From NCBI GenBank assembly GCA_015698045.1, contig BLAL01000303.1, positions 186,001-250,000 of the forward strand: 64,000 nucleotides of DNA. Direction: 5' to 3'. The stretch is from Rhizophagus clarus (Eukaryota > Glomeromycota > Glomeromycetes > Glomerales > Glomeraceae). Shown here piece after piece: positions 13,764 through 25,497 of the stretch. A program made the translations under genes and the position numbers. The notes beneath the pieces were generated by a model. It searched no databases and was not told the origin of the DNA. It was given only the letters and a program-made list of their open reading frames with translations. Each line of letters starts with the position of its first letter. Positions within the stretch are counted from its first letter, which is position 1.

Positions 13764-14414
13764 CAGTCAACTCCCTTTATAGTCACCTCCATTATAGTCA
13801 CATTACCCTATATAGTCACCTTAGTTAAGTGTCCTAAATTTTCATATATAAAAATTATCATTTATAGTCACAAACTACTTATAGTTACTATCACATCTTT
13901 TTTTAAAAATTTTATATATATGTGATTATAAAAAGATATTTATTAAAATATAATTATTCTATGATTTAATGATCAGATTTCAATGATCTTTAGCTCATTA
14001 TGTTCATCTCATTAAAAGGAATCAGATGGTAATAATTTTATAACGATTGGATCAATATTGACTGAGAAATTTGATTTTAAAGACCAGATCAGCATTTTAT
14101 ACATGTAAAATTTGTGTAATATTAAATATTTTGACTGTATTTAATTACTATGGGTTCTAGTGATTGGATTTTAATGATCTTAGGCTCGTTAGAATTGTCT
14201 CATCAAGACGAATCTAATGGCTATAAATCCATAATAATTGGAATAAAATTTACAAAATTACTATGATGTGAATATTTAACCAAAATTATTACAATTTATA
14301 ATTCTAGCCAAAATTACTGATTTAATTATAAGATTTTATTGCTTATAGTCACATTTCATCATAGTCACCAAATATAGCCTGTCCCAAATGTGTAACTATA
14401 GAGAGAGTTGACTG
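13764..14414. mobile_element. Non-autonomous pogo-type MITE with TA target duplication
   Basis: The left end CAGTCAACTCCCTTTATAGT and the reverse complement of the right end (CAGTCAACTCTCTCTATAGT) form inverted repeats. The element is flanked by TA on both sides (13762-13763 and 14415-14416), as for the Tc1/mariner-pogo group. No transposase is encoded in the 651 bp. The family of the source transposase is inferred from the ends and target site only. Confidence 0.8.
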
Positions 14415-14497
14415 TAAAAACAAAAATATAAAAATATTTTTAATAATCTATAATCAAAAATTCTTACTTTGTTACTTTGGTATTTTAATATTATAGC

Positions 14498-17400
14498 TAG
14501 AGATGGGCATATAACGGTTATATATGTTATATAACGGTTATATAACATATATAACATTATATAACAGTTATATAACATATATAACGTTATATTCATAAAT
14601 TTGTTAATTTGACTATTTTAATCAGTAAATATAAAAGGTAAAGTAAAGATTAAACTATTACAATCAAAATTAATATTGTTAACTATACATTTAAATGGCG
14701 TTTATAATTAAAATTACTTAAAATTACAAATTGAAAAATTAAAAATTTATTATACTTTTTAAAATTAAATAAACTCTATTTCAAAACACCTAGAAAATAA
14801 AACTTTTAATTAAAAAGATTTAAATAAAGCAAATTTTATAAAAATTAAGCCAGTAATTAATTAGAAATTAATTGTTAAAGATGATAAATAATTGTTTTTT
14901 ATATATAAATAATATTTTTTAAATACAGATATATGGTTATTATCATATTTTTTATGTATTTTTACTTTTTTTTACATTATTTATATGTATTTTTATATGC
15001 TCTACAAGTTTATTTAAGGCACCAAAAAAGGTTATAAATCCAAAATTTGATTTTATCTATATAAAGAAAAAAAATCAAAAAAATTAATTTTTCTTAAAAT
15101 TTACTTTTAAAACTTATTTTAATATTTTAAGTAAACTTGTAAAGTATATAAAAATACATACAATTTTTGATTTTAAAAGTTATATTATTGGTAAAATTTA
15201 ATAATTAAAATTTATTATATAATTATAAATATAATATTTAATATAAAAAATTTATTTATTAATAAAATATTTAATAATACATAAAAAATATATAATATAT
15301 AAAATTTTTAATAAAGTAAATAAATAAACTATAATCTTATATAATATAAAATTTAGATTATAAATATTTAATGTTCAATATTACTTTCTTCAGATTCTTC
15401 AATTACTATAATTTCATCTAAATTTTCTAATTCTTCTTCATTTATATTATCATCATTTAATTTTTGACCATTAGCTAAATGAAGATTAGAATATATAGAT
15501 ACTAATTTAAAAGTTCTTTCATTTGTTAATCTATTTCTTTTTATATTTTAAATAAAACCAAAATTTGACCAATTTCTTTCTGAAGCAGCATTTGATGCTG
15601 GAATTGACATTAATTTTACTGCAAATTTACTAAGAACTGGTACTTCTTGTTGAAATCCATTCCACCAATCAATTGGATTACTTATTGCTTCTAATTTCCA
15701 AAATATTGAAGAATTAAATGGTCCTGTTTTATTATTATACCATAATAATTCTTTTACTAATTGACCACTTAAATCCTGATTTACAAATTTTGATGTTTCT
15801 TCTGCAATCATTGAAAAAGAATATTCATCTGTTAAATCTTGACCATGATATCTTGGATCTAAATAGTAAGCAATAACAATTGCTGGATGATACATTTTTT
15901 CCCAACATAGTGTACATTTATCAAGAATAATATCTTTTAAAGAAGTATTAGTCAACTGTTTAATTTCATTTTTTAACTTTGTAAATCTATAATAAAAAAA
16001 TATTACTTATTATTATATATATATTAAATTAAAAATAAAAAAATTTTAGTAAAATTACAAACCTATTATAAACTAATGATAAATTAGGTTGATTACTTTC
16101 AAATTCTCGTATAATTTTTGTAAATGGTTCTAATAATTGACATATTTCTTCAATATTAACCCAAAATCCCTCAGTATCTATAAGTTTGGAATTAAGTGAT
16201 GATGGTATTGATTTTCTAACACATTCTTCAAAAACAATATTCTATAATATAAATATATTATAATAAATAAATAATTTTTAAACTTTTAAATTTTTCAAAA
16301 ATAATATATAGATTTTACCTGTAATGCTTTTTTACTAGCAAGAAAAGATTGTAAACAAATGTAATGTGAACCCCATCTTGTAATTACTGGCAAATTAAAT
16401 TTAATTGTTTTTCCTATTTTTTCAATTTGCAATCGTTCTAAACAAGCATTTTCAATATGATGCCTTTTAAAAAACTTAATAATTTCCTGTACTGGTGTAA
16501 TAGTTTCTTTAATTAAAGCCAATTCAATAACGGATTTAATAAGAAGATTGATATTATGTGCAAAACAACCTTAAAAAAAAATTAAAAAATTTTAGAAATA
16601 ATTTTAAAAAATTAAATTAAATAAAAATTATTACCTAAAAATATTATATTTGGATAATCTTTTTGAAGAATACTATGTGCTTTTTTCATATTACTTGCAT
16701 TATCAGTAATTACAGCTGCAATTTTTGATATACCAATTTCTTTAATAACAATATCAAACTGCTCAGCAATATATTCACCAGTATGTGAATTTTCTTTAGA
16801 TTCTAATGCTTTCCAGAAAATTGGTTGTGATGTAGTAATCATAAAATTAATTATAGGTTGTTGATGTATATTTGTCCAACCATCACTTGTAAGACAAATA
16901 TAATTAGAATTTTTTATTTGTTTTTTCATATCAGCAGAAACTTGTTTATATTCTTTTTCAAGTAAAGTTGTTGACAATGATTTTCGGGAAGGAGGATGAT
17001 ATTCTGGATTAATTTTATGTAATGCTTGAATAATAAAAGGATTTTCAATAGTTGCTAATGGAATTCCGCTAGCATAAAATGCACGTGCAATTGCAGTATC
17101 AATTTCTTCTTTTTCATTACTAACATTATCTTCAGTATTATCATCTGTATTATCATCATTAATATCAAAAGATTCTTGTTCTTTGTCTTTATTTTTATAT
17201 TGATTTTTAACTTCAAGTGGTACATTTGGACAATTTTTATTTAAATGAATTTTCATTCTTTTAGGTTGTCTAGTCATTATAGTATCACAAAAATTACATG
17301 TTGCTATATAATGCTGCTTTGTTCCAGCTTGATCTGTTTTTCTTTCAGCTGATTTTTTAAAATGATTCCAAACAGGGTCAAGAGTACGTGTCATAATAAA

Positions 17401-18325
17401 AATTTTATAAAAAATTAAAAAAAAAATAAATAAATTTTTTTTACAAACCGTGGGTAAAAAAAAATGCATATATATATATGGAAAATTTGTGTAAAAGTTT
17501 AATTTTATATTAGGTTAAAGCATTTGATAATCAATTTCCAAATTTAAGTGGTGATACATTTAAGATCAGCATTAATTTATTATATAAAATAAAAATTAAT
17601 ATAAAAAAAACCAATTTAAGATATTATCTTGTGATCCAATAATCAGATTTTAAAGATCTTTTTTTGTTTTTATAGCTCTCAATGCACTCTTTAAGATAAA
17701 AAAAAGATCATTGAAATAGGATTTGTAGATCTTGAGATATTAGCATTAAATTATTATATAAAATGAAAGTTAATATTAAAAAAATCTATTTAAAACATTA
17801 TCTCATGATCTAGTGATCAGATTTTAAAAATCTTTTTTTTATTTTATAGCTCTTAATGCCCCCTTCAAAACAAAAAAAAGGATATTGAAATAGGATTAGT
17901 AAATAATGAGATAATTGCAAAAAACACTTTTTTTAAATAATAAGTTTATTTGATATATATTTTGACATCTAATAATTATAAAAATCTAAAACACATTACA
18001 TCAGATTTAATTCACAAATATGCATTAAATTTAATTATTTTATACTTTTAGTACCAATAAATTTTAAGATAACTTTAAATGTTTAAAAATTTTTAAATTA
18101 TAATAACTTATTTTATATTAATATTAGAAGCATAAAATTGTCACCATTTGATTCATCTTAATAAGACAAATCTAATAATATATATTTTATTCTTTTATAA
18201 TTATTAGATAGTAAAATATTATACAAAATAATTATATACCTTAAAATACCTCTTGGTTATATAACCGTTATATAACAGTTATATATGTTATATAACATTT
18301 TGTTATATAACACGGCACATCTCTA
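14498..18325 (-). mobile_element. hAT DNA transposon, complete ends, 8-bp target duplication
   Basis: A 3,828-bp element starting TAGAGATGGGCATATAACGG. The reverse complement of its right end starts TAGAGATGTGCCGTG. It is flanked on both sides by the 8-bp duplication ATTATAGC (14490-14497 and 18326-18333), exactly as expected for hAT. Both ends carry a cluster of subterminal GTTATATAAC-type repeats, likely transposase binding sites. The transposase gene lies on the minus strand. Perfect target duplication and an almost open transposase argue for a fairly recent insertion. Confidence 0.95.
15368..17394 (-). pseudogene. hAT transposase (BED finger, DUF659, dimerisation domain), one in-frame stop
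   Basis: Four exons read from an ATG at 17392-17394 (MTRTLDPVWNHFKK). An N-terminal BED-type zinc finger is seen (YIATCNFCDTIM with a downstream HLNKNC). It is followed by an acidic linker, a DUF659/RNase-H-like part (NYICLTSDGWTNIHQQPIIN, AAVITDNASNMKKAH) and, after an intron, CFAHNINLLIKSVIELA and LPVITRWGSHYICLQSF. The C-terminal hAT dimerisation region has LMSIPASNAASERNWSNFGF. The frame is interrupted by a TAA at 15548-15550, just after that motif; beyond it the same frame continues as KRNRLTNERTFKLV to the final stop at 15368-15370. The stop makes this copy probably non-functional unless the last 60 residues are dispensable. The introns all sit in phase and look usable. Confidence 0.88.
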
Positions 18326-18333
18326 ATTATAGC

Positions 18334-19123
18334 TCAGGCTCATATATAAACCTATAAGTAAATATAACTTACAAGATACAATAGACTTGAAAAATGAAAA
18401 ACAATGCTAACTTGCTTATTTGGTAACTATTTATTAATTTTTAATAAGAAAAATAAAAATTATTTTTTTAATAGTTAATTTTTGTAATAGAAGATAATGC
18501 AAGAATATCTTACATAAATTTTAACATTAATCATAAAAGTCAAAAGTATGTGATAACTGCACAAATTGTTTGTTTTGTAAATATTAAATTTTAATTCTCG
18601 TCATTTTTTTTTTTAAAGTATACTAAAAATTATTTTATTATAGTTTAAAAAAAGGGCTCCTAATTTCTCTGCAACTGCAAATGACTGAACTGTAAAGAAA
18701 ATGCTTGTTAGCATAATTTAAAATAAGTGTAAGTTATAATAATTTTATTTATAATTAATGGATTTATAGTAGAGATTAATTATTTCATTTTATTTTATAA
18801 TAGGTTATTATCTAAAAAAAAGAAAAATGAATTAGAAAATAATTTAAGAGTTTCATCATGAAATTCTTCACTCTCCAGCATTACAGGACTATTCTCCATA
18901 CCCCTTCAAGCACAACAAAATCCTTCTTCTCTAGTTGAGCTTTCAGAACTATGTTTTGATGAAGAATAAGTTCCAATTAATCCTTCAAAAAGGATCTGGA
19001 ACAATGTAAAAATAACAAAGAGAATCAGAATAATATTTCTAAAAAAAGAGGAAGAAAAGCAAAATCAAATAAATAAACTTAATTTTAGAGATGACAATTT
19101 TTTCATTCTTGTAGTATAAAACA
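18334..19123. other. Spacer between two transposons with a small coding-like relic
   Basis: AT-rich. A stretch near 18855-19080 on the plus strand reads as broken coding sequence and ends in an AT-hook-like ISKKRGRKAKSNK before a stop at about 19074-19076. It has no start, so it is probably a remnant of a larger gene or element. Nothing else is recognisable. Confidence 0.35.
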
Positions 19124-19689
19124 AATCACTGGTCAAAATCAATTCTATCAGGTACATATCGGGGACTTATATATCGGCAGCTAATCAGATAAATATCGGG
19201 TATTTTTACATATCGGGTATCTGATTTATTACACTTCAAAATATGCCTAATTACCAAGACCCCGATATCTAAACTATTGGTCACCGATATGTTATTTAAT
19301 ATATATCAGACACAGTTCTATCTTACACATATTGGGTACCCGATATGTGATACAAATTTTAATACGTTAGATTTCATATTATATAACGTATTAAAAAATT
19401 TTTTAGAGTTTACTTTCTTTATAGATTTTTCTTTTTAAAAATTTTTAATTCGTTTAATGTAGTTAAAAAATTTTTATTGTCTTATTTGTTGAATGCATTA
19501 TCAAGTTTATAAATTTTTTGTAAAGTGTTTAAAAGTATAATTATTATTGTTAATATTTTTATTTTATTATGTATTTTATTACAATAAATTAATAAAAAAG
19601 TTACAGTCATTTATAATACAATTTTAAGAAAAGTTTGCTCAAACTTTTCTTAATCGTGATCACGTTAGGATTAAGAAGAACAAGGGAAA

Positions 19690-20250
19690 CTGCAACCTAA
19701 AATAAATAAAAGAAACGTTAAAACTGTTTCTTTAATATTCAAAAAATATCCCTCCCTCCCTCCCTCCTTACATTTCAAGTCCAGAGTCCAGCAATCTGAA
19801 AAAAATAAAGAAAGAAATGTTAGTAACATTTCTTTAACATTAAAAAAAAATCACCACCCTTTCCAACTTACATTCTCAAGTCCAGTTCGTCCAAGAAGGC
19901 CGGCAACCTAAAAAAAATAAAGAAAGAAATATTAGTAACATTTTTTTAATATTAAAAAAAATCTCCCACCCTTTCTAACTTACATTCCCAAGTCTGGTTT
20001 GTCCAAGAAGGCCGGCAACCTAAAAAAAATAAAGAAAAAAATGTTAGTACCGTTTCTTTAATATTAAAAAAAAATCACCACCCTTTCCAACTTACATTTC
20101 CCAAGTCTGGTTCGTCCAAGAAGGCTGGCAACCTAAAAAAAATAAAGAAACGTTAGTAACGTTTCTTTAATATTAAAAAAAAATTCCCCCACTCCTTCCA
20201 ACTTACATTTCAAGTCTGGGAGTCCAGCAATCTAAAAAAAATAAAAAAAA
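19690..20250 (-). repeat. Tandem mini-exon array, five units of about 115 bp
   Basis: Read on the minus strand, each unit has a short palindrome (such as GAAACGTTAGTAACGTTTC), a pyrimidine-rich stretch ending in AG, a 24-37 nt coding-like piece, and GTAAGT or GTAAGG. The pieces translate to related peptides, for example LPAFLDELDLR, LPAFLDKPDLG, LPAFLDEPDLG, and a shorter LLDSGLE. The same family is found in direct orientation at 29744-30440. Whether these are ever transcribed or spliced cannot be judged here. Confidence 0.75.
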
Positions 20251-20879
20251 ATCATGGTTTAGAAAACCGTAAAAATAGATTGATCATGATAATCAATGAT
20301 CGTCAAATTAAATTAAAATGCCGAAACTATTGCATGTAAACGCCAAAAGGTTTCAGCAGTTTAGCAAAAATGAGTTTGATCACGTATTTTGAAAATGTGA
20401 AAGATTATTTCAAGATTTTATATTGTAAATTGATAGATTAGTTCTCTCAATTTGATCTATGGAAAGATTTTAGTAACATTTTGGAAGAATCAGCGGTTAA
20501 AGATGGGTTCTCAATTGATTTCCAAAATCCACAATATTGCGGGTTTTGGAAATCAATTGCGCTTAGTAATTTGCAAACCCGCAAATAATCTGCAAATCCG
20601 CAAATAATCCGCAAACCCGCAAATAATTTATAGTACCGCAAATAACCCGCAAATAATTTATAGTACTGCAAATAACCCGCAAATCCGCAAACCCGCAAAT
20701 AATCTGCAAATTCGTATAGTATCGCAAATAATCTGCAAATCTGCAAATAATTTACATTATCACAAATTTGCGAATAAGTGGACAAAATTGTCCACTTTTA
20801 GTATATAAATAAATTTGGTTATATTTAATTGCGAAGATTAAATTAACATGATTCATAAGTTTACAAAATGGACAAAATT

Positions 20880-21262
20880 GTCTGGAGACAGAAAAAAAAA
20901 GTGAAAAAAAAAGTGGACAAAGTTGTCCAGACGAAAAAAAAAAGTAAAAAAAAAGTGGACAAAGTTGTCCAGACGAAAAAAAAAAAGTAAAAAAAAAGTG
21001 GACAAAGTTGTCCAGACGAAAAAAAAAAGTGAAAAAAAAAGTGGACAAAGTTGTCCAGACGAAAAAAAAAGTAAAAAAAAAGTGGACAAAGTTGTCCAGA
21101 TGAAAAAAAAAAAGCAAAAAAAAAGTGGACAAAGTTGTCCAGACGAAAAAAAAAGTGAAGTAAAAATGGACAAAGTTGTCCAGAGATGAAAAAAAAGGAC
21201 AAAGTCGAAAAAAAAAGTGGACAAAGTTGTCCAGAGACGAAAAAAAGTGGACAAAGTTGTCT
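20880..21262. repeat. Minisatellite, about 42-bp units with GGACAAAGTTGTCC core
   Basis: Roughly nine units of GTGGACAAAGTTGTCCAGA separated by A-rich runs of variable length. The core is a short inverted repeat (GGACAA/TTGTCC). Several long apparent open frames arise here in all frames simply because of the repeat and are not genes. Confidence 0.9.
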
Positions 21263-21320
21263 AAAACCGAAAAATAGACAGAAACAAAATAAAGGGGAAG
21301 GGGACAAAATTATCATATAC

Positions 21321-21560
21321 CTTATCGATAAATGTAAAATTTGACAATGATTCCTCTAGATCAAAATATATACGACCTTCGTTTTTTTTATATGACATTC
21401 TTACTCTATCTTGCTCAAAAGTACACGAATCAATTTTTTTATCCGTCTTTGTCCAAACAAGAGAAAGTGCTGTTGAAATTAAGCTTTCATCGTCGTCGGG
21501 TAAATAAACTTTTTTCCCACGAATTTTTGAATTGAGAACTGAACAGGGTGTTTTTGACAT
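21321..21560 (-). other. Possible captured first exon inside the hAT-type element
   Basis: An ATG at 21558-21560 opens an 80-codon frame (MSKTPCSVLNSKIRGKKV, then LPDDDESLISTALSLVWTKT, ending LSNFTFIDK). It is followed immediately by a GTATAT splice-donor-like sequence in phase 0. The composition is that of an ordinary protein, unlike the flanking repeats. No downstream exon can be found before the minisatellite. I do not recognise the family. It may be a host gene fragment picked up by the element, or an element-specific small gene. Confidence 0.4.
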
Positions 21561-22570
21561 TTCTAATTCAATATTTTAAAAGCTGATACTTTATTTTTTA
21601 TTTTTAAAATGAAGAGGGAAGAAAGCAATTGGGGTACTAAAAACTGTAAAAACTGATATTTATTTAATTGATCAAATAATAACATTTGATAACGCGATTG
21701 TTTTGATACGTAATTGTATATTGTGATACGTTTGATAGAATGAGTTTTGATATAATGATATATATAATTGTTAAAATAATGTATTGATTATGGCTGAATA
21801 ATCTGATATATTATTATTATTTTAATTGGATTTTGGAAATAATATTCCCGTATTCTGGCGAGAAAATTTTTTTTGCTTCGGTGGGAATATTTTACAAAAA
21901 AAATGATCATGTGAAGATGATCTACAGTCAATCATAATTTTTGAGATTATTCAGATTATTTGCAGATTATTTGCAGATTTGCGGATTATTTGCGGATTTG
22001 CGGATTATTTGCGATTGCGGATTTGCGAATAATTATTCTTCAAAATCTGCAATGTTCCGCAATATCGCAAATCGCAATTAATCCGCAATTAGGGTATTGC
22101 GGACACATCTTTATCAGCGGTATTAGATCTGTCACGCCTAAATGTACCTTTTTTAAAAATTTATTGGAGACATTTCATTATTACAATATATTATATAATA
22201 TATGATGACAGATTGTTTATTTAATTAATACTTTAATAAAAAAAAAATGAATGTTTATTGAATAAAAGTAATTTATTATAATAAGCTTTAATTACTTATA
22301 ATTAAGGTTGAATTTTTTAATTTCAGTTGAATATAGGCTGATATTAAATCAAATTATAAAATAGTAAAAATATTAAAATAATAATTAGATGACTATATAA
22401 AATATATATATATTTAATAAAAAATAATAATAATAAAAGATAATAAAAAATAAAAAATAATAATAATAAAAATAATAAAAATATAAAAATATAAATAAAA
22501 AATAAAAATAAAAATAAAATATAAAAAATACAAAATAAAAAAAAAATAAAAATAAAAAAATATAATTTAC

Positions 22571-23033
22571 AGATTCTGAGGCTGCCGATGCGTAGTGTTT
22601 CTACACTGCCTACGACTGTGGTAGTTCCCTAAGAAATATATATAAATTTAGAACTTAAATAACTTAAATATAAATTAAAAAAATTCTTAATAATTACCAG
22701 GTCTGTCCCAAAAAAACCTTGTGCAGAACTGCCTATAATATCTTTCTCCTTCCCAGGATCACCTTCCATTTCGCGTACTATTCCTCCATTCACAGAAATT
22801 CTAAAAATATTAATACTATTAATTTTTTATTTTTTTTATTTTTTTTTTATGATTTATTATTATTTTATTAACATTAAAATTCCTGACCAAGTTTCTTCAC
22901 TTTCTTTCTATCTGTTGGCCAGTGAACCTTACACGAAACTGTCTCTGAATTCTTCGAGCTAGGCTCTCCCAGAATTCGGATCGGTCCCTCCCAGGTATGT
23001 CATGGTAGTAGTTGTTCCTTCTCCTTTACATTA
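22571..23033 (-). other. Exon-like block inside the CACTG element, GC-richer than surroundings
   Basis: Three GC-richer islands separated by AT-rich intron-like gaps with GTAATT/TTTTAG-type borders. On the minus strand the middle island (about 22700-22800) reads ISVNGGIVREMEGDPGKEK and continues DIIGSSAQGFFGTDL. The last (22571-22631) reads GTTTVVGSVETLRIGSLRI. The first (22900-23033) is open in two frames. This looks like spliced coding DNA captured by a transposon. I do not recognise the source, and the reading frame across the first junction is uncertain. Confidence 0.35.
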
Positions 23034-23987
23034 TTTATTTAATTTTTAGATCAGGAAACGTAAGAGAAAAAAAAACTAGAATATAATCAAAGTTATTTAT
23101 TAGTTCTCATTTAATTTTTTACTTCCTATATCTTATTAAATATTCAGTTATTGCATCAGTTCAATTTGCAGGCATTTAAAAAAAAGAATATATAATAATA
23201 AAAAATAATGGCAACAAATTTTAAGAAAAAGAATATATAATAAAAATAACGACAACAAATATATTGTAAAAAAAAAAAGATGAAATCTCTTTTTATAAAC
23301 AATTTTTTATCACCTTGTATTATTATATTAATTAACCTTCAAGAATATTTACGTAAATTGTTCTAATTTCTCAAATATGTCATGATTGTTATGATCTATC
23401 TTCTTTATATTAATTATAATACAGATACAGATCTACAATACAATCAATCACAATGAATAAGTTAAACTCGACCTAAACTCAATTGTTATGATCGTGATTC
23501 CAAAATATCAAGATAAAGGTCTTCTTTTTAATTATATATCAAATCTAAAAAAAGTAAAATCTAATAATACAGATACGTAAATATATAGTGTTTTTTATTT
23601 TGGTTTATAATAAGCTTTTGCCAATTATAGACTACAAATAAAACAATTACGGATCTACAATACATTACACAAAGATCTTGAGCGAATGAGTTAAACTCGA
23701 GTTGAACTCAAGTTCAACTCAAGTTCAAAGCGAACAATTTAAATTCAAAATAAAATATCCAAGATTAACAAAAAAGTTGGTAACATTATAATGAAATCGG
23801 TAGTAAAACTTAATTTAATCATCTTTAATTAGGTATAAAAATTCTGATAAATTTAATAAAATCAGTGATTTTTTAATAATTTTATCAACTCAAATTGAGC
23901 ACGAATAGTGAATAATCAAGTTTGTACTTCTTTGCTAATATTGACTTGTGCATTCAATAGGTAACCGATTTTGTGACTGATGTGGAT

Positions 23988-24880
23988 GAATATAATATTA
24001 CCCAAATAACCAATAAAAATTGATAATTTTGTTGATCATGTGATTGCACGATCATGATTTAATTATTTATTTATCATATTTTTTTTTTTTTTTTCAAAAA
24101 CTTTTTCTCTCTCTCTCAAATTTTTACTTTATTGTTTTGTCTAAAAAATAAAGATAAAGGTATATTTTTTGTTGAAATTTCTTTTCCCATTATTATGTTA
24201 TTTATAATATTACCCAAATAACCAATAAAAATTGATAATTTTGTTAATCATGTGATTGCACGATCACGATTTAATTATTTATTTATTGTTTTTTTTTCAA
24301 AACTTTTTTCTCTCCTTCTCAAATTTTTACTTTATTGTTTTTGTCTAAAAAATAAAGATAAAGGTATATTTTTTGTTGAAATTTCTTTTCTCATTATTAT
24401 GTTATTCTTAACACTCTTATTAATATATTTTTCCAATGTATTTCTTCTTACTAACGTCCTAAACAATGTTCTACTATCGAATTTTTTACTTTATTGGTTT
24501 TTCTAAAAAATAAATACAAAGGTACATTTTTTGTTAAAATTTCTTTTTCCATCCTGTTAACACTCTTACTAATATTTTTTTCTAATGTGTTTCCTCCTAC
24601 TAACGTTCCTACTAACAATGTTCTACTGTTAAACATTTTTTATTCCTTACTTTTACTAACACTTCTACTAACATTAACACTAGCATTAATACTTATACTT
24701 TATATTTTTTTTTATTGATGTTCCTTTTCTACTTCTACTAACTTTCATACTAACATTAATACTAACACTTTCTAATGTAAAAATTTTTTTATTGACATTC
24801 TTTTTCTTTTGTTAACACTTCTACTAATATTCATACTAATACTTTTATTACTAACATTTTACTTTTTTTTAAATTAAATA
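23988..24880. repeat. Long direct repeats within the CACTG element
   Basis: A segment of about 85 bp around ATTGATAATTTTGTTGATCA and the following TTTTACTTTATTG/AAATAAAGATAAAG module recur at about 210 and 150-bp spacing (near 23988, 24204, 24320, 24480). After these come many CTAACACTCTTACTAA-like short repeats up to about 24870. No coding function is apparent. Confidence 0.7.
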
Positions 24881-25497
24881 GATATAATGAAATGAAAACA
24901 AGCAAACAAGTGAACATTAATTGTAAATTTGTGTAAAGAGTAGTGAATTTTTTTTATAATAATTTTTTTTATATAATATTTTTTTTTATTATCGATTGAA
25001 AATATAAATAAAATTTTTAGTAATTACAATTAAATGAATTAAATTACTTTTAAATTACAATTGTATTTAAATTATAAATTTACTACTATTAATGCCCCAT
25101 AAATGCTATACTTTTTGGCTATCCGATATGTGTGAAAATTATGAAATTATGCTTATATTTCAAATACAAATAGGATACATATCAGGTATATATAGGATAC
25201 TTATTAGCACTATCTGATAAGTATATAATATCTGTCCGATATTTTTTTAAAATATATCGGGTACCCAATAAATCTATGATATATAATCGATATTTAACTA
25301 CCCAATATGTATGAGATATATACCTGATATGTATGTTATATGTCACTGATTTTCTGCATCCGACAGGTACATATCGGGTACCCGATATGTGTAGTATTAT
25401 TAAATAGTATACACATATTTCACACATATCGGGTACATATCAGGTAGCCGATATGTATCTGATATGTACCCGATAGCATCAATTTTGACCAGTGAAT

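Larger units (their letters stand above)
20498..22113. mobile_element. Non-autonomous hAT-type element nested in the CACTG element
   Basis: The left end reads TAAAGATGGGTTC, and the reverse complement of the right end reads TAAAGATGTGTCC. The flanks are identical 8-bp TCAGCGGT copies (20490-20497 and 22114-22121). Subterminal arrays of GCGGATTATTTGCGGATTTG-type repeats occupy both ends (20530-20760 and 21950-22090). The 1,616-bp interior holds a minisatellite and a single exon-like open frame but no transposase. It inserted after the surrounding CACTG element. Confidence 0.9.
19127..25494. mobile_element. Large CACTG-ended TIR element (CACTA-like), non-autonomous
   Basis: The left end reads CACTGGTCAAAATCAATTCT, and the reverse complement of the right end reads CACTGGTCAAAATTGATGCT. 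The two inverted repeats stay similar for about 40 bp. A 3-bp AAT flanks both sides (19124-19126 and 25495-25497). CACTR ends with 3-bp duplications are typical of the CACTA/EnSpm superfamily. Both subterminal regions are packed with ACATATCGGGTA-type motifs in both orientations, another trait of that group. No transposase is visible in the 6.4 kb. Instead the element carries a mini-exon array (19690-20250), a nested hAT-type insertion (20498-22113), an exon-like block (22571-23033) and long direct repeats (23988-24880). Confidence 0.8.

Noticed and set aside
20752-21316. Three overlapping open frames and a possible CRISPR-like array
   Set aside because: Simple minisatellite with a 42-bp period. 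Spacers are A-rich runs, not unique sequences, and the setting is eukaryotic.
24252-24718. Hydrophobic open frames suggesting a membrane protein
   Set aside because: Produced by T-rich direct repeats; the same repeat gives different frames in each copy.
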